From positions 1 to 20,954 of the forward strand of contig CAYSLA010000054.1 in NCBI GenBank assembly GCA_964431685.1: a stretch of 20,954 bases of DNA, read 5' to 3'. The notes beneath the pieces are model-generated. The model ran no database searches. It was not told where the DNA came from and saw only the letters and a list, made by a program, of their open reading frames with translations. The stretch is from CAYSLA01 sp964431685 (lineage in GTDB: Bacteria; Armatimonadota; UBA5829). The position numbers and the translations under genes were made by a program. Shown here piece after piece: positions 14,229 through 20,916 of the stretch. Each line of letters opens with the position of its first letter. Within the stretch, counting starts at the first letter, position 1.

Positions 14229-14246
14229 TGCCGACTCGTGTCGGCA
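14229..14246. promoter_or_regulatory. LacI-type operator over the transcription start
   Basis: TGCCGACTCGTGTCGGCA is an 18-bp palindrome with perfect GCCGAC/GTCGGC arms. It lies 5 bp downstream of the -10 box of the leftward promoter, so a bound repressor would cover the transcription start. Confidence 0.78.
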
Positions 14247-14251
14247 TGTAC

Positions 14252-14280
14252 GTTATACCACAAGAAAGAGAGCTTGTCAA
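14252..14280 (-). promoter_or_regulatory. Strong sigma70-type promoter for the leftward lacI block
   Basis: On the minus strand TTGACA (14275-14280), a 17-nt spacer and TATAAC (14252-14257) form a near-consensus promoter. Transcription should start near 14245, inside the distal operator. Confidence 0.85.
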
Positions 14281-14319
14281 GGGGTCTGTCTGAGAAATTT
14301 TGCAAACATTCTGTCTGCG

Positions 14320-15237
14320 TTATCGCAAGGTACATCCTCCGTGTTCTCTGAGAAACTCCATCGTCTGCGATAGATTCGGCAGTCCGGTTCTTCCGCCTGC
14401 CTTAGTGCACTTTATCGCCGCAACCGCCGAGGCAAACTCGGCGCATCTTCTAGTATCCCAACCCCGCGCGACTGCGTAGGTAAACGCGCCGTGGAATGTG
14501 TCCCCCGCGCCAGTGGTATCGACCACATCGACCCTGAAAGCATCTCCCCTGCCATGTCCGGTCATATCGGAGTAGACCCAGCCATCAGATCCGAGAGTTA
14601 TCACCGCCGTCGTCGGACCGAGACCATGAATAGCATCGAGTGCGGCATCCAGATTCTCATCACAACCCATGATGCGCGCATAGTGCCTGGGCGCGACTAG
14701 AGTATCCACATATCTGAGCAGTTCAGCGTTTTTCTCATCAGGAATCAGGTCGGCAATTACGGGCACACCGTGCTCCCGAGCCTCTTTCGCGGCGGCAAGG
14801 GATAGATCGAGGAAGTAATCATCTACGAGCAGTGCCTGCGCGTCGACTATTGACGCTACACTGTTGGATATATCCCACACAAGGCCCATGCCAGGCCGAT
14901 GAAATATCGAGCGTTCTCCTGTCTTGTCGTCAACATGGACGAAACTGAAAGGACTCTTCCCCCCGGCAAGCCGCATGATGCGTGTCGGTGGGATGCCTTC
15001 CGATTCAAGTTCCGCAATTACTTCATCACCCACCTGATCATCGCCGATCATACTGAAAAGATCGCAGGCGGCCCCAAGTCTTGCGCAGGCAACCATTGCG
15101 GTTCCAACGAGACCGCCTCCCTGACTCAGGTAGTCGGTCACAACAGCCGTATCACCCCAGTCTACCTGGGGCGCGACAACAATATAGTCCATGCAGCAGA
15201 TGCCTGCTCCAGCTACTCTTAAAATACTATTCTCCAC
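14320..15237 (-). CDS. PfkB-family carbohydrate kinase
   Basis: A 305-aa protein, usual for the ribokinase/PfkB family, which phosphorylates a sugar or nucleoside hydroxyl with ATP. The N-terminal signature region is YLSQGGGLVGTAMVACARLG (36-55). The C-terminal signature is DTTGAGDTFHGAFTYAVARG, with catalytic base Asp246 in the GAGD anion hole. SMIGDDQVGDEV is the usual GxDxxG segment. The sugar cannot be told; in this context a 2-keto-3-deoxygluconate, fructose or tagatose-6-phosphate type substrate is plausible. Start is GTG 15237, and no strong ribosome site is seen, so it could begin a few codons later. It is transcribed from the divergent promoter at 15272-15300, back to back with the DeoR gene. 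The stop lies 39 nt before the lacI promoter, with no evident terminator between. Confidence 0.9.
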   Translation of the reverse strand: MENSILRVAGAGICCMDYIVVAPQVDWGDTAVVTDYLSQGGGLVGTAMVACARLGAACDLFSMIGDDQVGDEVIAELESEGIPPTRIMRLAGGKSPFSFVHVDDKTGERSIFHRPGMGLVWDISNSVASIVDAQALLVDDYFLDLSLAAAKEAREHGVPVIADLIPDEKNAELLRYVDTLVAPRHYARIMGCDENLDAALDAIHGLGPTTAVITLGSDGWVYSDMTGHGRGDAFRVDVVDTTGAGDTFHGAFTYAVARGWDTRRCAEFASAVAAIKCTKAGGRTGLPNLSQTMEFLREHGGCTLR

Positions 15238-15271
15238 ATTGCACCATTTTCACGAGATATCGATCAATCGC

Positions 15272-15300
15272 ATTATATCATCACAGCGCAACACAGTCAA
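15272..15300 (-). promoter_or_regulatory. Sigma70-type promoter for the PfkB kinase gene
   Basis: On the minus strand TTGACT (15295-15300), a 17-nt spacer and consensus TATAAT (15272-15277). The predicted start is near 15265, ~28 nt before the GTG start codon. Confidence 0.82.
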
Positions 15301-15368
15301 TATGTGCGCGTTCGCTTAGTCTTGCCCGCATATATTGCGCGGCACATCTTGACAGCAGCAATATATTG
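15298..15368. promoter_or_regulatory. Three related AT-rich motifs, candidate DeoR operators
   Basis: Related motifs occur as CAATATGTGCG on plus (15298-15308), CAATATATGCG on minus (15328-15338) and CAATATATTGC on minus (~15358-15369). The last two are 31 bp apart, about three helical turns. The first touches the -35 box of the kinase promoter and the third lies in the spacer of the plus promoter, so one regulator could control both directions. Confidence 0.45.
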
Positions 15369-15377
15369 ACCTACAAT
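15349..15377 (+). promoter_or_regulatory. Sigma70-type promoter for the DeoR operon
   Basis: Consensus TTGACA (15349-15354), a 17-nt spacer and TACAAT (15372-15377). The predicted start is near 15384, 38 nt before the DeoR start codon. Confidence 0.85.
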
Positions 15378-15421
15378 ACAGAAAGCCAGAAGTATAGAAG
15401 GTGCTTCACTTGAGGACAGTC

Positions 15422-16183
15422 ATGATTCCAGACCGGTGGGAAAAAATCATTGCCCTAGTAGACCAGCACGGCAGTGCAACGGTCGAGCAGATCGCCTCGG
15501 CGCTCGATGTTTCCATTTCCACTGTGCGGCGAGACCTTTCACGCATTCATTCACACGGTCTAATAGAACGAACCCGCGGGGGAGCCGAACCGTCTACGCA
15601 GATACGCGTTGGGCCGACTCTTGCAGAAAGCCGGAAGATCAATCCCAAGGAAAAAGAGAAAATCGGCAGGGTCGCGGCCGACCTCATCGAAGACGGCGAT
15701 ACGATAATGATCGACGGCGGATACACTACCTATCAGGTTGCACTGAATATAACCGCAAAAGACGTCACCGTGATAACAAACTCTCTCGATGTCGCCCAAG
15801 TGCTCGCACCTAGAGACGACATTCACCTTGTCATGCTTGGCGGAGAACTCAGCACGGATATAGGCACGACAGTCGGACCCGCAACCGAACAGCAGATATC
15901 CGCGTTTATCGCAAGCAAGGCAATTCTGGGAGCGGACGCAATCTCACCTGAGGACGGGATAAGCTCGCCCACTTCACTCACGGCACAAACTAAAATGGCT
16001 ATGATCCGGTGCTCGCGTGAGGTTATCGTTGTAGCGGACTACGGCAAACTGGGCAAGTCCGCAATGTACAGAGTCGCGCCTGCGGAAAAAGTCACAACAA
16101 TCGTGACCGATGACAAGGCCGGTCCAGCTACGCTTGATATGTTTCGCGCGTCGGGCGTCGAAGTGATTGTGGCGTCGGATTAA
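15422..16183 (+). CDS. DeoR/GlpR-family transcriptional regulator
   Basis: A 253-aa protein. Start chosen at ATG 15422 (GAGG 7 nt upstream); a GTG at 15401 has no spaced ribosome site. The N-terminal DeoR-type helix-turn-helix reads VEQIASALDVSISTVRRDLS (residues 21-40), followed by ERTRGGAEP. The C-terminal sensor domain has the phosphosugar-isomerase-like fold of the family: DGDTIMIDGGYTTYQVA (91-107), VITNSLDVAQVL and MLGGELS. Such proteins usually repress sugar catabolic operons and respond to a phosphorylated intermediate. It is divergent from the PfkB kinase and leads the rightward operon, so its ligand may be the kinase product. An inverted repeat (16198-16257) separates it from the next gene. 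Confidence 0.93.
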   Translation: MIPDRWEKIIALVDQHGSATVEQIASALDVSISTVRRDLSRIHSHGLIERTRGGAEPSTQIRVGPTLAESRKINPKEKEKIGRVAADLIEDGDTIMIDGGYTTYQVALNITAKDVTVITNSLDVAQVLAPRDDIHLVMLGGELSTDIGTTVGPATEQQISAFIASKAILGADAISPEDGISSPTSLTAQTKMAMIRCSREVIVVADYGKLGKSAMYRVAPAEKVTTIVTDDKAGPATLDMFRASGVEVIVASD

Positions 16184-16197
16184 CAACAAACTATTTG

Positions 16198-16257
16198 CCG
16201 TATGTGAGCAACGCTTTGTAAAGAGCCTCGACCGGATCATGACTGTATCACATACGG
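16198..16257 (+). repeat. 10-bp inverted repeat between DeoR and first URO-D gene
   Basis: CCGTATGTGA (16198-16207) and TCACATACGG (16248-16257) are perfect reverse complements separated by 40 nt. It could fold as a long hairpin in the mRNA or be two half-sites for a regulator. The rest of the gap to 16328 shows no clear promoter. Confidence 0.6.
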
Positions 16258-16327
16258 TCTTGATGGCGTCGCAGACTACATGTTCAGGGGCACGACTACA
16301 AGTAGAAAGATGGATGGTTTTCTAAGT

Positions 16328-17338
16328 ATGGAAATGACAGATCGCAAACTGACTCCGAGAGACAAGTTCATCTTGGCGCTCCAGAGAAAACCGATTACCG
16401 GCCGGGTGCCTCACGTCGAGTTGGCGTTTTACCTTACAATGGAACCGTTCGGAAAGCTGGCGCCCGAGCACCGTGCGTACCATCAGTGGGGTCAGATGGA
16501 GGAAAGCGAGCGGCAACTGCACCGGCACGACATGGTCGATCTTGAAATTGCCGTGGCCGATCGATATGAGCACAGCGCCATATTCATTCATCCTAACCCC
16601 AACACGATCGATGAGCTGAGGCGCAGGATAGATATGTTTCGCGATAAGACCGGAGACAAATACTTCCTGATGGCACAAGGGGACGCGACTTACGAGATTC
16701 CGGATGGCGAAGGCATGCTCGATTTCGCCTACCAGATGGCGGACCACCCCGACAGGCTGAAGGCTGAAGCGGACAGGAGAGTCGACGAAGCCCTTGCTCG
16801 AGCCGAGACACTCAGATCTCACGGCGGACTGGACGGATTTGCGATGACTTCGGACTACTGCCTCAATACTGGGCCGTTCCTTAGCCCCAGTCAGTTCAGC
16901 GAGTTCGTGGCTCCTTTTCTGGCCAGGCTAATCAAGGGTTATCGGGAGACCGGCTTCTATTCCATAAAGCACACGGACGGCAACATGATGCCCATCATAG
17001 ATCAACTGATGGAATGCAGGCCGGACGCCCTCCATTCTATCGACCCGCAGGCAGGTGTGGATATCGTAGAGGTAAAGCGGCGCTACGGAAACAAGGTCTG
17101 CCTTATCGGAAATGTCAATTGTGGCCTTATGCAGACGGGAACGGATGCCGAGGTGATTGAATCTGTCCGCTATGCTCTCAGAAATGGCATGCCTGGTTGG
17201 GGCTACATCTTCTCCTCGAGCAACAGCATATACACCGGAATGCCCCTGTCCCGATATGAGCTCATATTGGATGTGTGGCGAAAAGAGGGTAACTACCCGG
17301 AGGCGGCCGATCGGGCGACGACTTTCGAACAGACATAG
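16328..17338 (+). CDS. Uroporphyrinogen-decarboxylase-family protein (HTDG variant)
   Basis: A ~336-aa TIM barrel of the URO-D superfamily, which includes haem-pathway decarboxylases and corrinoid methyltransferases such as MtaA. Start uncertain: ATG 16328 (MEMTDRKLTPRDKFILAL) places the conserved TPRxxxxxAL segment near the N-terminus as in the second copy; ATG 16280 and 16310 are possible, and none has a strong ribosome site. Recognisable segments: GFAMTSDYCLNTGPFLSPSQ, YSIKHTDGNMMPIIDQL and HSIDPQAGVDIVEVKRRYG. At the zinc site where MtaA-type enzymes have His-x-Cys it has His215-Thr-Asp217, and the C-terminal Cys position reads SSSNSIYTG. It is therefore neither a typical haem enzyme nor a standard methyltransferase. 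Its place in a sugar operon suggests a carbohydrate-related role; substrate unknown. Confidence 0.8.
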   Translation: MEMTDRKLTPRDKFILALQRKPITGRVPHVELAFYLTMEPFGKLAPEHRAYHQWGQMEESERQLHRHDMVDLEIAVADRYEHSAIFIHPNPNTIDELRRRIDMFRDKTGDKYFLMAQGDATYEIPDGEGMLDFAYQMADHPDRLKAEADRRVDEALARAETLRSHGGLDGFAMTSDYCLNTGPFLSPSQFSEFVAPFLARLIKGYRETGFYSIKHTDGNMMPIIDQLMECRPDALHSIDPQAGVDIVEVKRRYGNKVCLIGNVNCGLMQTGTDAEVIESVRYALRNGMPGWGYIFSSSNSIYTGMPLSRYELILDVWRKEGNYPEAADRATTFEQT

Positions 17339-17391
17339 TTAGCCCGGCAGTCTCTTGGTTGTTTCGGGACACCCGGAAATCAAGCTCCAGA

Positions 17392-17427
17392 AGTTTCGGT
17401 CCTGAACTTGCTTGCCGGACCGAAACT
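17392..17427 (+). repeat. Perfect 11-bp stem hairpin in an intercistronic gap
   Basis: AGTTTCGGTCC and GGACCGAAACT pair perfectly with a 14-nt loop, between the first URO-D gene and the uronate-isomerase-like gene. No T-run follows, so an mRNA processing or stability element is more likely than a full terminator. Confidence 0.65.
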
Positions 17428-17475
17428 CTCCCTGCGTCGGAATTAAAGAAGCGTAAATGGAAGGTACCTATCTGT

Positions 17476-18858
17476 ATGTATAGAAGCGAACTCTTTGAGG
17501 AAATCTTTGGTCAGATTATGGAAATGCCGATCATGGATGCTCACACGCATCTGGTCGGAGGAAACCTCGGTGCAAGGGGTCTACACGACATCCTGCTCTA
17601 CCACATGGCGATCAGTGACCTCTATGCGGCGGGCTGTCCCAGCGGAGCGAGGCTAACTCAGTACCCACAGTGGCCGACGATTGATGAGGCCCACTCCCGA
17701 ATAAGGGAGGCGCTGCCGTATCTCAAGTACGTGCGTGGAACCTGGATTTCAAGCGGTGTGCGAAAGATTCTTAGCGACCTCTATGGCTTTGACGAGCCAG
17801 TGTGCGAGGATAACTGGGAATCCCTCGATGCGATGATTCGCGAACGGGCCGATGACACGGCGTGGCAACGGGAGATCGTAGATCGCACGAAAATTCGTCG
17901 AATCTGCACGGAATACGCACGGCGTGAGGATTACAAGGACAGGGATATTCTGCAGTATTCTCTCGAATGGGCATTCTTCACGCGCTCTCAGTGGGGAGAG
18001 TATGACACGGCCCTCTATGAAGTGGAGAGGTGTTGGGGAAGGCTTCCTGAGTCTCCCACTCCAATTGGCTCTGGAGGCAGAGCGCCGGCGGATCGGACAA
18101 TAAGTACTCTATCCGACGTTCATGAAGCCATCCAGTGGTATGTAGATCATATTCCGGCGGATGAGATACTCGGAATCGCGACACATCTTTCGACTGACAT
18201 CGATTACCGATATGTCAGCGACTCCGAGATGGAATCGGCGCTGAGCAGCAGAGCCTCGGCGGGTCAGGCTGAAAGAGACATCTACGCCTCCTATGTCAAC
18301 GAGGCGTTCATGACTGCGTTTGAGAAGAAACTCGGGGACAAGATCGGCTATCAGTTCAGTTTTGCGGCTGAGCCGCTTCCGTTTGAGACGGCGAGCAGAC
18401 TTTCGCAGAAAACCATTGCACAACTTGCCGATATGATAAGTCGGCACCCGGGGATTCGGTTTCAGTGCCATGTTGCCAGCCGACACGCCAATCAGTCGCT
18501 GTGCACTTTGTGCCGCGAACTGCCCAACTTCTCGCTTATCGGCTACTGGTGGCACAACTTCTTCCCGTCATCGATTCGTCAGGTGATGGAAGAGCGCATG
18601 GAGATGCTTCCAACAAACAAGTACGTCGGCTATTTCTCTGATGCCTACTGCATCGAGTGGTCGTATGCCAAGGCGAACATGGTAAAAAACGAGCTTGCCG
18701 CAGTGATTACGGACAAGATCGAGCGAGGTCATTTTGACATGAAGACGGGATTAGGCATTGCGGCGGAAACACTCTATGAGACACCCCAGACTCTTCTTGG
18801 AATGGTCCCGGCAAACAGGAACACCTCCCCCTCCACCCTCCGTTCCGGAGGGGGTTAG
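17476..18858 (+). CDS. Uronate-isomerase-like protein (UxaC/amidohydrolase superfamily)
   Basis: A 460-aa protein, near UxaC length. ATG 17476 is chosen because GAAGG lies upstream and the protein then begins MYRSELFEEIFGQIMEMPIM; the frame runs back to 17359 but the extra residues look non-coding. The first barrel strand gives the metal motif PIMDAHTHL (Asp21, His23, His25). Later, FQCHVASRHANQ, IGYWWHNFFPSSIRQ and the C-terminal VGYFSDAYCIEWSYAKANMV match the arrangement of glucuronate isomerases and their uncharacterised relatives. UxaC interconverts hexuronates and keto-hexuronates. Identity to true UxaC looks modest, so the substrate may be another uronate, aldose or a hydrolysable ligand. 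The last ~10 codons (NTSPSTLRSGGG) are encoded by an inserted palindromic repeat, giving an unusual tail. Confidence 0.75.
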   Translation: MYRSELFEEIFGQIMEMPIMDAHTHLVGGNLGARGLHDILLYHMAISDLYAAGCPSGARLTQYPQWPTIDEAHSRIREALPYLKYVRGTWISSGVRKILSDLYGFDEPVCEDNWESLDAMIRERADDTAWQREIVDRTKIRRICTEYARREDYKDRDILQYSLEWAFFTRSQWGEYDTALYEVERCWGRLPESPTPIGSGGRAPADRTISTLSDVHEAIQWYVDHIPADEILGIATHLSTDIDYRYVSDSEMESALSSRASAGQAERDIYASYVNEAFMTAFEKKLGDKIGYQFSFAAEPLPFETASRLSQKTIAQLADMISRHPGIRFQCHVASRHANQSLCTLCRELPNFSLIGYWWHNFFPSSIRQVMEERMEMLPTNKYVGYFSDAYCIEWSYAKANMVKNELAAVITDKIERGHFDMKTGLGIAAETLYETPQTLLGMVPANRNTSPSTLRSGGG

Positions 18859-18866
18859 GGGGAGGT
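18823..18866. repeat. REP-like palindrome overlapping the gene's 3' end
   Basis: A nested hairpin: outer arms ACCTCCCCCT (18823-18832) and AGGGGGAGGT (18857-18866), inner arms CCCTCCG (18836-18842) and CGGAGGG (18846-18852). It provides the last codons and the stop of the uronate-isomerase-like gene and ends 18 nt before the next start. The C/G-tract composition resembles dispersed REP-type palindromes, but no second copy was seen in this window. Confidence 0.7.
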
Positions 18867-18884
18867 TACAGGTGACAAGCGACG

Positions 18885-19895
18885 ATGATGACTCCAAGAA
18901 CACGCGTGACTGAAGCGCTGCAGTTCCGCGACACGGATATAGTGCCCTATCACGTCACATTCTCGACAGAAGCGAGAGAGAAGATGATTGCCTACTATGG
19001 TGATCCCAGTCTTGTGGATCAAGTAGGCAATCATCTCGCAATGATCTCTCACAGGAAGGTCAGCACCTGGACTCAGATGTCGCACGGCGTCTTTCGAGAT
19101 GAATGGGGAGTGGTCTGGGATCGCAGGACTGACAGGGACATAGGCACTGTTGCGAATTGCGTTCTGGCGGAGCGAAGTCTGGACCACTATCAGTTTCCGG
19201 ATCCTGTGACGACCACGCTGGTCGAAAGCTATCCGTCGTTTTTGGCCGCAAACAGGGACAAGTTCCGAGTGGCAAGTCTGGGATTCTCTCTTTTTGAGAG
19301 GGCATGGTCCCTTCGGGGAATGGATCATCTGCTTGTCGATATGCTGGATGCGCCAGGTTTTGTCGACGATCTGTTAGACAGGATCCTGCATTTCAATCTC
19401 GCTCAGATAGATCTGGCGCTGAGCCACGATATAGACTGTGTCTACTTCGGCGACGACTGGGGCAGCCAACGCGGTATGATAATGGGTCCATCATTGTGGG
19501 TTAAGTTCATCAAACCCCGCGTTCGCCAGATGTACGGAAAGGTACGCGAAGCAGGCAGGTTTGTGATGATCCACTCTTGCGGGGATGTGAGAGAGGTTTT
19601 TCCGGACTTGATTGAATGTGGACTGAACGTCTTCAACCCTTTCCAACCTGAAACTATGGACGTCTACGAGACCAAGGACAGATACTACGGCCGGCTCTCG
19701 TTCTATGGTGGGATAAGCGTCCAGCGGCTGCTTCCGCACGGCACGCCGGATGAAGTCCGCGAAGAAACATCGAACCTTATTCGAAAACTCGGAAAAGGCG
19801 GAGGATATATCGCATCACCTTCTCATGTCATCCCAAAGGATGTGCCGGCAGAGAACATTGCGGCGATGCTTGAAGTGCTTCAGGGGCAATCCTGA
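18885..19895 (+). CDS. Uroporphyrinogen-decarboxylase-family protein (HSCG variant)
   Basis: A 336-aa URO-D-superfamily TIM barrel beginning MMTPRTRVTEALQFRDTDIV; either of two adjacent ATGs (18885/18888) could start it, with AGGTGA ~10 nt upstream. Typical segments: RVASLGFSLFERAWSLRG, DIDCVYFGDDWGSQRG, SLWVKFIKPRVRQMYGKV and FVMIHSCGDVREVFPDLIE. His230-x-Cys232-Gly matches the zinc motif of MtaA/MtbA-type corrinoid methyltransferases, but the third ligand position (ASPSHVIPKDVPAEN) carries His314 instead of Cys. Compared with the first copy in the operon, this one keeps the thiolate-capable site. No corrinoid protein is encoded nearby. Methyl transfer to or from a methylated sugar is one possibility; an isomerase or decarboxylase role is equally open. 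The aldolase start follows 19 nt after the stop. Confidence 0.83.
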   Translation: MMTPRTRVTEALQFRDTDIVPYHVTFSTEAREKMIAYYGDPSLVDQVGNHLAMISHRKVSTWTQMSHGVFRDEWGVVWDRRTDRDIGTVANCVLAERSLDHYQFPDPVTTTLVESYPSFLAANRDKFRVASLGFSLFERAWSLRGMDHLLVDMLDAPGFVDDLLDRILHFNLAQIDLALSHDIDCVYFGDDWGSQRGMIMGPSLWVKFIKPRVRQMYGKVREAGRFVMIHSCGDVREVFPDLIECGLNVFNPFQPETMDVYETKDRYYGRLSFYGGISVQRLLPHGTPDEVREETSNLIRKLGKGGGYIASPSHVIPKDVPAENIAAMLEVLQGQS

Positions 19896-19914
19896 GGATC
19901 ATTTGGAGGAATAC

Positions 19915-20772
19915 TTGGAACTTGTTGGCCTTAACCCAATGCTCGAGGAAGCGCAGAAGAACCACTATGCCGTCGGCGCTTTCAACTACTGTAACGCAGA
20001 ATCCGCACAGGCTATAGCTGAAGTCGGCTGCGAGTTGCGGTCTCCCGTCATGCTCATCACAGGCCCATGGGAAGTACCGATTCTTGGTGCAAAGATGCTG
20101 GCAGACATCGCAAAGTGGGTCGCGGCAGAAGCCAGCGTGCCGGTGTGCCTGCATCTGGATCACGCGACCGAAATAGAGCTCGTCAGAGAATGCATTGAGG
20201 CTGGTTTCCCGTCGGTTATGATAGATGCTTCCCGTCACAATTTCGAAGAGAACATTCGATTGACAAAAATGGTTGTCGACATGGCTCACCCCAGAGGTAT
20301 CACGGTCGAGGGTGAACTGGGGGCCGTCGGCAGGGTGGACGATTCAACAGTGGAGGGTGAAGGTGAATCGTCTCTCACAGAACCGGACAGAGCAGCCGAG
20401 TTTGTGGAGCGAACCGGAGTTGATGCTCTTGCTTCGGCTATAGGGAACGCTCACGGAATCTATACGCAGCGACCAATACTGGATTTTGAGCGACTGACAG
20501 CTATTCGCTACGCTACAGGAATCCCACTCGTTCTACACGGTGGTTCTGGCACTCCTGCCGATCAGCTTCACCAGGCAATCGACATAGGCATAAGTAAGGT
20601 GAACGTCGCCAGCGAACTTGGCCGGGCGTTCCTCAATGCGATAGAGCGGTTCGATGAGAGCAGAGACCACAAGGCTTGGTGGGGACATGCTATTATTGAT
20701 GCGAAATCCGCAATCAAACAGGTTGTGGCCAGGTGGACGAAAGAGCTCGGAAGCGTCGGAAAAGTCGAATAG
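19915..20772 (+). CDS. Class II fructose-bisphosphate/tagatose-bisphosphate-type aldolase
   Basis: A 285-aa protein starting at TTG 19915, which has GGAGG 5 nt upstream and gives the family's standard opening (xLVGLNPMLEEAQKNHYAVGAFN). The open frame extends back to 19750, but that overlaps the previous gene. Zinc and catalytic residues are present: Asp82-His83 (CLHLDHATE), Glu134 (VEGELGAVG), His180 (GNAHGIY) and His208 (VLHGGSGTP); the phosphate-binding segment is GISKVNVASELG. Length and motifs fit the GatY/KbaY/FbaA-II group, which splits a ketose (bis)phosphate into dihydroxyacetone phosphate and an aldehyde. Which sugar is split cannot be read; together with the PfkB kinase it would complete a kinase-aldolase route. 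Last gene of the rightward operon, followed by a hairpin at 20791-20817. Confidence 0.93.
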   Translation: MELVGLNPMLEEAQKNHYAVGAFNYCNAESAQAIAEVGCELRSPVMLITGPWEVPILGAKMLADIAKWVAAEASVPVCLHLDHATEIELVRECIEAGFPSVMIDASRHNFEENIRLTKMVVDMAHPRGITVEGELGAVGRVDDSTVEGEGESSLTEPDRAAEFVERTGVDALASAIGNAHGIYTQRPILDFERLTAIRYATGIPLVLHGGSGTPADQLHQAIDIGISKVNVASELGRAFLNAIERFDESRDHKAWWGHAIIDAKSAIKQVVARWTKELGSVGKVE

Positions 20773-20790
20773 GATAGCACAGAAGAACCA

Positions 20791-20817
20791 CTGGATCTCG
20801 CAGCTTGCGGGATCCAG
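20791..20817 (+). terminator. Stem-loop downstream of the aldolase gene
   Basis: CTGGATCTCGC and GCGGGATCCAG pair over 11 positions (one G-T) with a 5-nt loop, 18 nt after the stop. There is no T-run directly after it, so termination may need the second hairpin downstream. Confidence 0.6.
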
Positions 20818-20894
20818 CCATTCTGACGTAGCCAGATTGGGGTTCTCCGCCGTACGGAGTTTCGCGAACAAGTGAGGCTATCTCAAAAACAAAT

Positions 20895-20916
20895 AAATCT
20901 CGGCTCTATGAGATTT
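20895..20916 (+). terminator. Second hairpin near the window end
   Basis: AAATCTC and GAGATTT form a 7-bp stem with an 8-nt loop ending in a short T-run (TTTCTTG). It may back up the hairpin at 20791. No gene is evident between 20773 and 20954, apart from a small CTCCG/CGGAG repeat near 20844. Confidence 0.4.

Noticed and set aside
14281..14319. Short direct repeat TCTGTCTG between the PfkB stop and the lacI promoter
   Set aside because: Two 8-bp copies only, with no hairpin or T-run; too little to call a terminator or operator.
19750..19914. Upstream in-frame extension of the aldolase
   Set aside because: It overlaps the URO-D gene by ~145 bases in another frame, and the extra residues have no family match; TTG 19915 with GGAGG gives the standard length.
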